This document shows positions 54,626 through 64,000 of a DNA stretch of 64,000 nucleotides, one piece after another. This DNA is from Adiantum capillus-veneris (taxonomy: Eukaryota > Streptophyta > Polypodiopsida > Polypodiales > Pteridaceae). Position numbers and translations under genes: made by a program. The notes under the pieces are model-generated. The model was given only the letters and a program-made list of their open reading frames with translations. It made no database searches and was not told the origin of the DNA. Location of the stretch: positions 10,194,809 through 10,258,808 of the forward strand of contig CM043959.1 of assembly GCA_014529385.2 (NCBI GenBank), written 5' to 3'. Numbering within the stretch: position 1 is the first letter of the stretch; each line of letters starts with the position of its first letter.

Positions 54626-56020
54626 CAAGATGTTTCAATGGTGGGTTCTATCAAGTTGAAGCTGCCTCTCTTCCAAGGTAGCGATGCTATGCATGACATC
54701 ATGAGTTTCTTGGACACAGGAGAGTGTCCTAAAGATCTTACTAAGGGCCAAAAGCAGTGGCTTGTGCGCAAGTCAACAAAATACCGCCTTATCAATGACG
54801 ACCTCTACTGCAAGGGTAAGGATCAAATTCTTAGGCGGGTACCTCTCTCTAAAGAGATCACTGAAATCATTTCAAGTTGCCATGATGGTGTTTGTGGAGG
54901 ACACTTTGCACTTGATATCACTAGTAGAAAGATTCTACAAGCCGGGTTTGTATGGTCTAGTCTACATAGGGATGTGCATCATTGGTGTAAAACATGCAAG
55001 GAGTGTCAAAAGGCAGGGGATAGGAGGCTCACATATGAGCCACAGACTCCTATAATCTCATATGGACCATTTGAGAAATGGGGAATTGATGCTATTGGGC
55101 CTTTGCCAAGGAGCCAACCAGGTAAATTTTATATCATCATGGGTGTGGACTACATGACCAGGTAGGCTGAAGCAGTTGCCACCACCCGGATTACAACTAA
55201 GGAAGTGGCCAAGTTCGTATTTGAAAACATTTGTTGCCGTTTTGGCCCTCCTCTTGAAATAATTTCTGACAGGGGACCAGGTTTTAGAGGAGACCTTGTA
55301 GGAGAGCTAATGGAGAAGGTAGGTATCTCACGACGACACTCAACTCCCTACTACCCACAATGCAATGGTTTGGTGGAAAAGGTAAATGGTATGATCTGCA
55401 AGATCATCACTAAACATGTAAACAATCACAAAAGTGATTGGGACAAGCATCTTATGGCTGCACTTTGGGCTTATCGCACTTCATTTCGCACATCCCTTGG
55501 GTTCACACCATATCACTTGGTATTTGGTAAGGAAGCCATTTTAACCATTGAAGTACAATTGGCTAGTCTCAGGGTGCTAGCTGGGTAGGTGGAACGTCCT
55601 AATGCTCATCTCCACAACCACATTCTTGATCTAGAGAGGCTTCAACTAGACAAAGAGGATGCTATCAACTATTATGCAGCACAGTCAGAGCAACGTCGAT
55701 TTACCTTCAACAAGGGACTTAGGTCAAAAGGTCTCAAGAAAGGTATGTTGGTCCTACGGTATGATAACAGGTTTGACACTAGGAAGGATAAAAAGTTTTC
55801 ACCCAGATGGGAGGAGCCATTTGTCATTAGAAAGCGCTATGCCAATGGCAGTTACCAATTGATGGATGCAGATGGTAGGCTCCACAAAACACGTGTCAAT
55901 GGATGGAGGTTGAAGCAGTACTTTTTGAGATTTGATCAAGCACCTATGATGGAAATCCCCAAGGAGGGAGACTTCTCCACCTCAATTGAAGAAGAATCAA
56001 GTACAACGCTAGAGGCATGA
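54626..56020 (+). pseudogene. Ty3/gypsy integrase fragment, target of the LTR array
   Basis: One plus-strand frame runs from the LTR junction to 56020, broken by TAG at 55163-55165 and 55586-55588. The first stop replaces the tryptophan expected in the segment following DYMTR. It encodes the end of the RNase H-integrase linker, the HHCC zinc finger (CHDGVCGGHF...CKTCKECQ), the DDE core (GIDAIGP, ISDRGPGF, GLVEKVNG) and the C-terminal domain (KFSPRWEEPFVI). It belongs to a family different from unit 2. The array inserted upstream of the zinc finger; the rest of the older element lies left of the window. It is decayed and not expected to function. Confidence 0.92.
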
Positions 56021-56395
56021 ATACCTCTAGCCTTAGAGGGAGGGCTAATCAGGCAAGCTTTTCCATGCATGGGAACCCCCCATATATTTTTGCCCTTTTA
56101 CCAAAATATTTCTTATTATATAAGTTACTTTTGATTTTTTCTTCCTTTTTCACAAACGTTTTAGCCTTTATTAAATAAATAAGACTTATGCTAATCAATC
56201 ACGATGTAGCATAAATAATTAAGCTTTCTTTGTTGATCTCTCTTTTGACCTTAAATATTAAATATATATATTCTAAATTACATTATATATTTTAGTATTT
56301 CTTAATATATTTTTCATGTATGTATATTATTTCACCCTACCAAATATTTTATTCACTAGTTTTCATTTTCAAACCTCAACCCCACTTTCAAATTT
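56021..56395 (+). other. 3' flank of the integrase fragment
   Basis: A purine tract (AGAGGGAGGGC at 56025-56036) lies just after the stop and could be the polypurine tract of the older element, with A/T-rich LTR-like sequence after it. The expected TG at the LTR start is not obvious. Confidence 0.4.
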
Positions 56396-57805
56396 CAATC
56401 ATTAGAAAATTTCAGAGGTCATTTGGAGGGCCTTGTAAGAAATTGTATTTCTCTCTCTAGAAACTTTTTTTAAAATGCACTTGCACCTTGTGAGTATGTC
56501 CAAAAGGAAAACCAGACACTCTGAAAAGTAGATTTATATTCCCAATCGTCCTTGAAAACGGTCAGTTTTTTATTTAATGCGAGCGTCTGTTTCAGGAGGC
56601 AGAAGCGGCGCATTCAATGCAGCTTACGTCATCATTGAAAGTTGAAAAGTCACAAACTTTAAAATAGTGATAGATTTTGAGGATTTTGACACCACCAATG
56701 CATCCGGAACGCCAAAATACCTTAAAAACGAATGTCTACTTGTCTCATTCCGACATCCGGAGAGGCAAAAAATGTCAAAAAACCCCCAAAAATGGGCTTT
56801 TTACTAAAGGCGCGCGAGGAGGCATTCTAAAATTTTAGAATGCCCCTGTGCGCGCCGTTAGTACAAAGCCCATTTTTGGGGGGTTTTGGACACTTATCTT
56901 TCCAAAAAGGCCCTTTTTAGAGGTTTTTGGACATTTTCCTCTCAAAAAGCTCCCTAAAAAAAAGAAAAAAGGGCCTTTTTACTAACGGCGCGTGAGGAGG
57001 CATTCCAAAATTTTGGAATGCCCCCTCGCGCGCAGTTAGTACAAAGCTTTTTTTAGTGATTTTTGGACACTTATCTTTCCAAAAAGCCCCTTTTTAGAGG
57101 TTTTTGGATATTTTCCTCTCAAAAAGCTCCCTAAAAAGAGGAAAAAAAGACCTTTTTACTAACGGCGCGCGAGGAGGCATTCCAAAATTTTGCAATGCCC
57201 CCTCGCGCGCCATTAGTACAAAGCTCTTTTTAGTGATTTTTGGACACTTATCTTTCCAAAAAGCCCCTTTTTAGAGGTTTTTGGACATTTTCCTCTCAAA
57301 AAGCTCCCTAAAAAGAGGGAAAAAGGGCCTTTTTACTAACGGCGCGCGAGGAGGCATTCCAAAATTTTGAAATGCCCCCTCGCGCGCCGTTAGTAAAATG
57401 TTCTTTTAGGGGTGTTTGACATTTTTGGCCTCTTTGGATGTCTAAGCGAGGCAATTGGACATTCATTTCTAGGAGATATGTGTGTTCCGGACGCATTGGC
57501 AGTATCAAAAGTTTCAAAATCTTCCACCACTTGATAGTTTTGTGACTTTTTGAGTTCTAGTGATGACATATCCCGTATCAAATGCACCGCATCTACCTTC
57601 TGAAAAAGGTGCTCGCATTAAATAAAAGAGAGTGCTCGTCTTCAAGGACCACTAGATTATTAAATGAGGAGAGGGACACCTTTTATATTTTTGTTAATAT
57701 CAATCTATTTTTCTACGTAACGTAGGCTCTTCTCTCATTGGAGGAGCTTATTTTCCTCTCTCTACCAAAAGGCCCTCCAAAAGACCTCCGAAATCTCCTA
57801 ATGAA
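56396..57805. repeat. Foldback element with four hairpin units
   Basis: The outer about 400 bp on each side are imperfect inverted copies: CATTAGAAAATTTCAGAGG at 56399 pairs with the segment ending near 57803, and TGCATCCGGAACG pairs with CGTCCGGAACACA. The centre holds four units of about 177-178 bp. Each contains a palindrome built from ACTAACGGCGCGCGAGGAGG, then CATTCCAAAATTTTGGAATG, then its mirror. Arms lie at about 56780-56885, 56979-57050, 57152-57222 and 57331-57400. No ORF of note is present. It lies inside the putative LTR of the older gypsy element. Confidence 0.88.
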
Positions 57806-59430
57806 TACCTCCATCTAGATGATTGCCACTCTCTTCAAAACTCTAGGTCATGTTTTCATACACATGAAGGAGCTTACACTTGAAGGGAAGAGAGAAGTCC
57901 ACTCAAAGGGACCAACAAAAGACCTTTGTAGCCACAAATAATACATTATTTGGCTGAATTTTTTAAGTAAAGAAGAACCCCGAATCTGAAGGAGCGTTCA
58001 ACATGAAAGATGTAGCTCGTGATCTCAACTTTTAGCTTAATTTTTCTCAGAATTTTTGGAGTTATGAACACGGAGATATGATTTTTGTAGTGGACCCTAG
58101 TTTTCTCGTGTAATGGTGATACAGGCCATCCCCAATTTTCTTTCCTCTAGAATGGCTATGGTTCTACAAGTCTTCAAGCATGATTACAAGAGACAAAGCT
58201 CTTTTAATGAGGTCTTGGCAAGTCTAGAGTGATTCTATCACCATTTTTGGAGGATCCATCCTCATCAACAACTATCCACCTTTGACAATCTCTCTTGTAA
58301 ATTTCTTACCTCTCTCTTCTCTCCCTAATAAGCTTATGCCTAGCCAAAGCTAGACTATTGTAAATATCTCCTATCCTCTACATCCTACCCACATTCTCTC
58401 ATCTTCTCTCTCTATTGACTCTGGTATTTTAAATAATGAGGAGACAAGATGGAAGCCACAGTCACATGCACACCATTTTCCTAGTCACCAAAGTGGGACA
58501 CTCACCTCAAATAGAAATATTGCTAAATCCTCCCCTCCTTCCCTATATAAGGAGGCCATGAGAGCTCACTAAGGGAGAGAACACACACACACACACACAC
58601 ACCCCTATCCATACACACTCTTGTGCTACATGCTTGTAGCATGAACCCTAATCACATAATCACAACACCATCATCATCACCATCACCATGCACAAAAGAT
58701 GAGCACCACACCTCCACACCACTTGTAATTAAGGGTTGAAGGCACAATTTCAAGAAGAAGAAGGGTGGACACACTCATGATATTCCTCGCCATCAACTCC
58801 CATCTCTCCATTATGCCTCCTACGATCTGGTCCCCTTCTCCTTTTCCTGCCATACGCTACCTATTGTATTCATCTTTTGCAAGCAATCAACACACTCCAT
58901 CTTGGTGCCATACTTTGTGTCGCTTTGGATACATCTCATTCTGAGTATGGTATATGCTTGTTCCTTGCCTTTTTTTTTTTGCTTATGTAAAGGTGTGCGG
59001 ATTCACCGCCAGACACACACACTCTCTCTCTCCCTCTCATATTCCTATCATCTTGCTACTTCCATCTTGAGGTGTGCGGATTTGCCACCTCTTGTATGAT
59101 AAGTGAGCATACTCGCAAGTTTCCCCTACCTCATTATCTTCCTTACTAACATGCACGAGTAGGAAGCCCATTCTCACTCATTCACCACTCCTCTCATCTT
59201 ATTCTCCGACCACCCCATTCCACATTTGGGCGTGGATCTTGAAATTGTTTTCCATGGCATGCTTCATTGTGTATATGTATGCGTCCTAGCCGCATATCTT
59301 GCTAGGTGGTACCCCTATTGCGTATTCCCCATGATGAGGCCATTGTGCATAGTCTTGGTGTAGAGGCCACCGGGTCTATTTTTTCACTTCCTCCTCTCAG
59401 CTCCTTTTGTTTCCATATCCACACTTGGAT
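57806..59430 (+). other. LTR-like promoter region with TATA box and CA repeat
   Basis: No gene is seen. A strong TATA box (CCCTATATAAGGAGG, core 58544-58550) is followed about 35 bp later by an AC microsatellite (58581-58602) and then pyrimidine-rich leader-like sequence. This is typical of a plant gypsy LTR (U3/R), most likely the 3' LTR of the element at 54626-56020. LTR borders are not resolved. Confidence 0.45.
58544..58550 (+). promoter_or_regulatory. TATA box of a probable LTR promoter
   Basis: TATATAA within CCCTATATAAGGAGGCC, upstream of GAGAGAACACAC. The context matches LTR promoters of plant gypsy elements. Confidence 0.5.
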
Positions 59431-59975
59431 TTACAAAGAAAGGAAAATCCAACACGGTGGAATTAATGTTGGAAGCTTAGATAATACCATCATTATGCCC
59501 TTGAAATACTCCTCTAATTCATCACAGCATGAAAAATCTACTGGTTGTGTTAGCTTTTGGAGTGGTTGCAAAAACTCAAAAGACAAACGAATGAACCTTG
59601 CCATGCAGTTTACATTGTGGATAAATGATGTAACCTCCTTGATGCTTCTAGGCGATGGTATTTCCATGAGAGATTTTGTCTTGGATGCATCCACTTCAAT
59701 TCCTCTTTGTCATATCCTATGGCTAAGCAAAATGACTTTTTCTTCCCTGCTGTGGCACTTGTTTGGGTTGAGCTACCTCCCAAGGTTGTCTAGTTACTGC
59801 ATTCCTTCTTATACCTTTTGCACATGTAAATACTTTGAGATATAATTACAAATTTCATGAATGAGCACTCTTACGGGATTCCCAAAAAAATCTTGGAGCA
59901 CAAAATTCATGAACAGTTGGAAGGCTTCCGGTGCATTAGTTAGGCAAAAAGGCATGCATGACTCAAAATGCAAAA
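59431..59975 (-). pseudogene. Ty3/gypsy reverse-transcriptase relic
   Basis: On the minus strand, 59836-59975 reads MPFCLTNAPEAFQLFMN, matching RT block MPFGLTNAPATFQR. After it comes VLIHEICNYI where the active-site VYIDDILVYS should be, so the catalytic aspartates are lost. The segment 59431-59694 matches the RT-RNase H connection (DASKTKSLMEIPSPRSIKEV and FIHNVNCMARFI). The pieces are separated by frame changes. It is an old, non-functional fragment of a third gypsy family. Confidence 0.8.
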
Positions 59976-62900
59976 CATCCCCATCCGGGGGGATTCACCA
60001 TGGAAAACTTACCGCACCACGTAAGTGTAAGGGAGGGGGATTTTTTTACAAGCTACATAAGCGTATAAGTTAGGGGTAGGCCCCCAATAATTTATCCCCA
60101 AGCTTAAAAATAAGGGAGGGGGGTATCATTTTTTTCTTTTTTTTTTTGGGGGGGGGGGGGACACAGATACTATTACCTATACTTTTCTTTGTTTTATCAT
60201 GTTCTATATGCTTGAAGATCTAGCCTATAGCCTTTATACTATCTTGAACCAAAACTGAAGGCCACATGTCAGTGCTCGAAACAAACCTCGTTCTAGTGTA
60301 TTTCCACCTACAAATTTTAAATTTTACCTCTTGAAATTAATAATGTGGGTTTTGGCAACTTTTTAAAAAAAAAGCCTATTAGGTTTTTTAAGTGTATGCA
60401 AAGGAAGAGGAGATAAACTACCTTTTGAATATACAAGGATACGATAAATATAAGGGAAAATAAAAAAGTTATGTAGTTTTTTTAGAATTTTAAGGTGCAT
60501 TATGTTCTTGAAGTGAGGAATAGGACTAAGGATAGTGGGAATAGAGAATCAGGATGCCTTAATCAGGTTAATGTAAATTTTAAAGACTTTACTGTTGCTA
60601 CTAGGCTTAGCTAACATTCAAATCTAAATAAACATTATTTTTGGTTGGCAAGGCTCCCGCCCCTTCGTGTCATCTCGACTCTTTACAATTTGCCTTGTGA
60701 GCTTGTGACTTGTGAGCGTTGTCTATGAGTCCCCTCTCACTCTCTCTCAACATTTGTGGCACACGTTGTCAGGAGTTTTTTGGAGCAAGAGATTGCGCAT
60801 ATGTACATATACATGCATGGTGCATCAAATAAAGTATTTCCCATTTTCCTTAGCCAGGTGGTTACGTGGGGCCCACATGTGTACAGGTAGGACAGCATGT
60901 ACATAGTGCATCGATTTTCACTATTATCAGTACTAGTGTGTTTTTTCTACAATAAGGAGGAGTTGGTAGCGCGTAAAACTTCTCGAGGAAGCTATCCGCG
61001 GGCCGACGACGTGAGGTCAGCAGGTGCGTCAGATGGCATCTAGTGGCGTCAGGAGGGCGAACGAGGTCAATATTTGCACGCGGATGAGGACGGACACAAC
61101 GTGGGTGTTTTTTTGTGAGAGTTACGCAGAAAGGTCATCATTAGGACCACTTTTTGGGGCCACTTCACGTGGTGGCGAGATGCATTATTGGAAAAAAGAT
61201 GAGTGCCAGGTGTGCGAATGATGCAAAAAGGTGACAACTATGCACTGCGAGGTCAGTTTTTGGCCCGTTCGGGGTCCCTTTGCGGTCATCTAAAAGGCCA
61301 AGGGTGCCCAAGTGATAAAGCTAAGTGTGGGAACTGAAAAAACTGAGAGAATACCAGAAAAAACGTGGAGAAGAGAGGAGGAAAAGCCGCATGTGTGTTT
61401 TTGCTCATTTTGGAGCCTGTTTTGGCCGTAAACTGCTCATCCTACGTCGGATTTGAGCACTTTGACATTGTAGACTGGGGTTTTGGGCAGTTCCGGACGC
61501 GATGGCACTGTCCATTTTGCCAAATTCCTCCCTCTTTTTTTGCTGTTTTGGCTGTGTAAGTTTCTCCTATGAGCGAAGTTTCTGCTCCAGTTTGTGATTG
61601 TATCTGGTATCTTTTACCCATATTGTGTGAGTTGTTTGCCCCATTGGTGTTGGCCCAAGCTCATTTGTATCTAAACATCAAAAATTCTCCTCTTTTGAGC
61701 TGAGTTTTTTGGGTGTGTGTGTGTGTGTGTGTGTGTGTGGAGTGGGCAAGTGGATAGTCTCTCTCCTCTCACTCCAGAGGTGTGTTCCCTGTCTCGGCCA
61801 GGTGTGTTGTCTAAGCCGAGTGGTGCCCCATAGGGTGTGTGTGTATCTTCCCAAGAGTGTGTGTCAGGTCGTTATAGATGCGCTGTGTGTGTTTTCATCC
61901 CGCTCACATTCTTTTGGTGCCCCCACTGAGGATCTTCTTCGAGTACCGTCTGCTTCGAGCTTCGAGCTTCGGGTTTATAGGTTGCAGGTTGCAGATTACA
62001 GGTTACAGGTTACAGGTTACAGGTTACAGGGACAGGTACAGGTACAGGTGATTCACATAGGTACAGGTAGCTGGAGTACAATGATATACTAGCAGTGATG
62101 TCACTTGCAGTTGTTGTGGGAATGCATCACTTGGCGCCTATTTGAGCGCATTGTCTGTTGGATTGTACGTTACTTGTGGAAACTGCCATTGTACGCATTT
62201 GTGGATCCATACTTGGTTGTATTTGGCAGTCCCAGCCATTTCTGAGACTTGGTATGGAAGATAGTCATTTCTGAGACTTGACTATATGCGATTTGCATTA
62301 GCCTTTGTGTGAGGGTCGATAGCGTGAGGTTTTTATTAAGCTGGGGGATTCTCAAATGTGGAGATCCTTTCGGTGATACAGGTAGCTGGAGCACCCTTTC
62401 TGTGACCTCGCCATAGGCTATGTACTAGTGAGTCCTACTTGATGCTCGGGTTCTATTGTTGGCAGTTTATGCATACAGATACAGTCTATATTTTGGGTTC
62501 TCATTGCTCTACTTCTGGGGAAACTCTGTCAAAATTTTTCCAAGTTATGATTGCTGGTTTTTTGGTATTTTGAGCCATTTATGCTGTTATGCTGCTGAAA
62601 TTTTGGCAAAATCAGAGGTTGAGTCAGGTGTGCCTTCTTGGGAGCTTCATGGTTGGCTTTAATGGATGATCAAAATGACCCTCAGTTCACTCCTTTTCAT
62701 TTAACTCAAAGAATTTAGATTAATGTTCATGTGTCTAGGAAGATCTTTTTCCAGCAGCGCCTAGTCTTTATGTTCGGGCCAAGAAGATTAAGAGAGATAC
62801 TGGAATGTCCTTTGCCTGTTGTAATTCCGATGATCAACTATGAAAACTCATTTGATGTACATGTGTTTGTCCTTATCTAAAGTTGAGCTCCATTGAGGTT

Positions 62901-62983
62901 TCTGGGGATTGAGTCAGTCAAAAGTTGTGGGTTCTTGCACGTGTGTTCGAAGGGGTTCTCAAAGCATCATAATTTGGGTAGCC
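59976..62983. other. Gene-free region with microsatellites, upstream of a gag gene
   Basis: Contains a T/G homopolymer run (about 60129-60160), a GT microsatellite (about 61712-61739) and a TTACAGG-type tandem repeat (about 61995-62050). The 61.0-62.9 kb part is GC-richer and probably includes the 5' LTR and leader of the gag element that starts at 62984. I find no clear PBS or LTR ends. Confidence 0.5.
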
Positions 62984-64000
62984 ATGGCTTTCTCTTATCC
63001 CGAGTTTCATGGAAGAAGTGATGAAGATGTGGAAGAATTTTTGGAAAAGATGGAGGTTGCCTGCATTAGCAACCAGATTCATGACCCTACGCAAATGTTA
63101 CGCCTTCTCCAAATTTGTTTGAAGAGTGATGCACGAGTTTGGTCTAAAGCATTTGAAGAGGAGTTGCATGTGGCTGATCCACCTGTAAGGTTGAGTTGGG
63201 ACAATCTACGACATGGGTTGGAAGTGGAGTTTGTGAAGATAGAAGATCCTAACAAAGTGTGGCAAGAAGTACAGGCTTTGGTGCAAAAGGAAGGTGAGCC
63301 AGTAGATGCGTACATACATAAGTTTTCATTGGCATGGGAGCAAATGTGCAAGGCTTTAGCACCACAGGTACCCCCGCCTGACATGATGAAGAAGGACAGG
63401 TTCTTGGCTGGTCTTTGGGAGAATATACGTTGGAGGGTGGAGCTAAAGAAGCCTAGGACATATGAGGATGCACTAGAGGTAGCAAGGAACAAAGAGTGGA
63501 AGCTGAGGAAAATGAGCCAGTTAGGGGTGGAGTCTTTGCCAATGAGGTCTGAATTTCAGCCTATAGAGTCTTTACAAGGGCGCATGTCAGGGGTTCATCA
63601 TGAACCAGTGGTTCCTGTTACTACTCAGGTTATGCCAGCAATGGTCACTACAGCAGTGCAAGATGATGGGCTAAGGCAAGACATGAGGCAAATGGTAGAT
63701 TTGATGAAGAATCTCAGCCTAAACATGCTAGGTCAAGTGGGAAATAATCGAGGTCGAGAGAGGTTTGCAAATCAGCAAGGAGGTGAAGAAAGGCCTAGGA
63801 ATGGTGTTGGACAAAGTAATAGTAGGTTTTGGAGGCAGACGCCCACGTGTTACAATTGTGGAGAGTTGGGTCACATCAGCCCGCAATGTGATAAGCCACC
63901 AAGGATGGGGGGAGACATGTATCCATTGCCAAGACAGGTGTTAACTAGGTCAAATGATTATGGCATCGAAATTAAGGGAGATGAAGGAACCAGTGGACTG
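62984..64000 (+). CDS. gag: Ty3/gypsy Gag, 5' part (runs off the window)
   Basis: The frame is open from ATG at 62984 (AGCCATGGC context) to the window end, 339 codons without a stop. Residues about 1-170 match a retrotransposon Gag domain (YPEFHGRSDEDVEEFLEKM, VWSKAFEEEL, KDRFLAGLWENIRW). A glutamine- and methionine-rich linker follows, then a classical zinc knuckle CYNCGELGHISPQC (CX2CX4HX4C, about residues 290-303). The knuckle type and sequence differ from the Gag of unit 2, so this is another family. The protein would form the element particle and bind its RNA. The protease and polymerase should follow beyond the window. Confidence 0.88.
   Translation, partial: MAFSYPEFHGRSDEDVEEFLEKMEVACISNQIHDPTQMLRLLQICLKSDARVWSKAFEEELHVADPPVRLSWDNLRHGLEVEFVKIEDPNKVWQEVQALVQKEGEPVDAYIHKFSLAWEQMCKALAPQVPPPDMMKKDRFLAGLWENIRWRVELKKPRTYEDALEVARNKEWKLRKMSQLGVESLPMRSEFQPIESLQGRMSGVHHEPVVPVTTQVMPAMVTTAVQDDGLRQDMRQMVDLMKNLSLNMLGQVGNNRGRERFANQQGGEERPRNGVGQSNSRFWRQTPTCYNCGELGHISPQCDKPPRMGGDMYPLPRQVLTRSNDYGIEIKGDEGTSGL

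Noticed and set aside
59306-59845. 179-codon plus-strand ORF
   Set aside because: It is antisense to a recognisable reverse-transcriptase relic on the minus strand and has no domain of its own.
61981-62070. TTACAGG tandem repeat as interstitial telomere sequence
   Set aside because: The unit is not the plant telomere repeat TTTAGGG and grades into CAGGTA repeats, so it is a simple microsatellite.
62131-62150. TGGCGCC near 62134 as the PBS of the right-hand gag element
   Set aside because: Only about eight bases match a tRNA-Asp-type site and no LTR end is visible next to it.

Overview
The window looks like nuclear DNA from a land plant with a large, repeat-rich genome. The evidence is Ty3/gypsy elements primed by a tRNA-Asp-like site, nested insertions, GT-AG introns and no host housekeeping gene. 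A fern or another seed-free plant is possible, but the species cannot be fixed from sequence alone. Nearly every kilobase is mobile DNA in nested layers.

Layer 1 (1-54625, minus strand) is a shared-LTR tandem array: LTR A, unit 1, LTR B, unit 2, LTR C, unit 3, LTR D. Unit 2 (4198-20053) is a large gag-pol Ty3/gypsy element. It has a duplicated integrase zinc module, a second protease-like domain after integrase, and nine near-identical 22-bp palindromes in its two untranslated regions. Units 1 and 3 carry a single long coiled-coil ORF and no polymerase. They share LTRs, primer-binding site (PBS), polypurine tract (PPT) and about 100 bp of terminal internal sequence with unit 2, so they look like non-autonomous partners mobilised by it.

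Layer 2 (23143-53479) is the standout. It is a 30,337-bp DNA transposon inserted in the ORF of unit 3. It has a 16-bp perfect core in its terminal inverted repeats and a 4-bp TAAT target duplication, and removing it restores the interrupted ORF. At its left end it encodes a DDE-type transposase (865 residues, DUF7869-like). Its centre holds a plus-strand cargo: a ParB-like domain joined to a degenerate beta-class DNA-methyltransferase-like domain (37143-39806), a SET-domain exon (42392-42948), and two FCP1-like phosphatase-fold exons (43591-44789 and 49963-50738). The SET exon and both FCP1-like exons start in the splice phase left by one donor at 39795/39796. They could therefore be alternative 3' exons of one chromatin-targeting gene. 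Most of the remaining length is a short motif (TTGGACAAGTGGTGGACC and variants) repeated many times. It points one way left of about 45.3 kb and the opposite way to the right, like greatly amplified subterminal transposase-binding sites.

The region right of LTR D (54626-64000) holds the target of the array and other debris. There is a plus-strand Ty3/gypsy integrase fragment with two nonsense codons, a 1.4-kb foldback element with four hairpin units, an LTR-like promoter region, a minus-strand reverse-transcriptase relic, several microsatellites, and an intact gag gene that runs off the window end.
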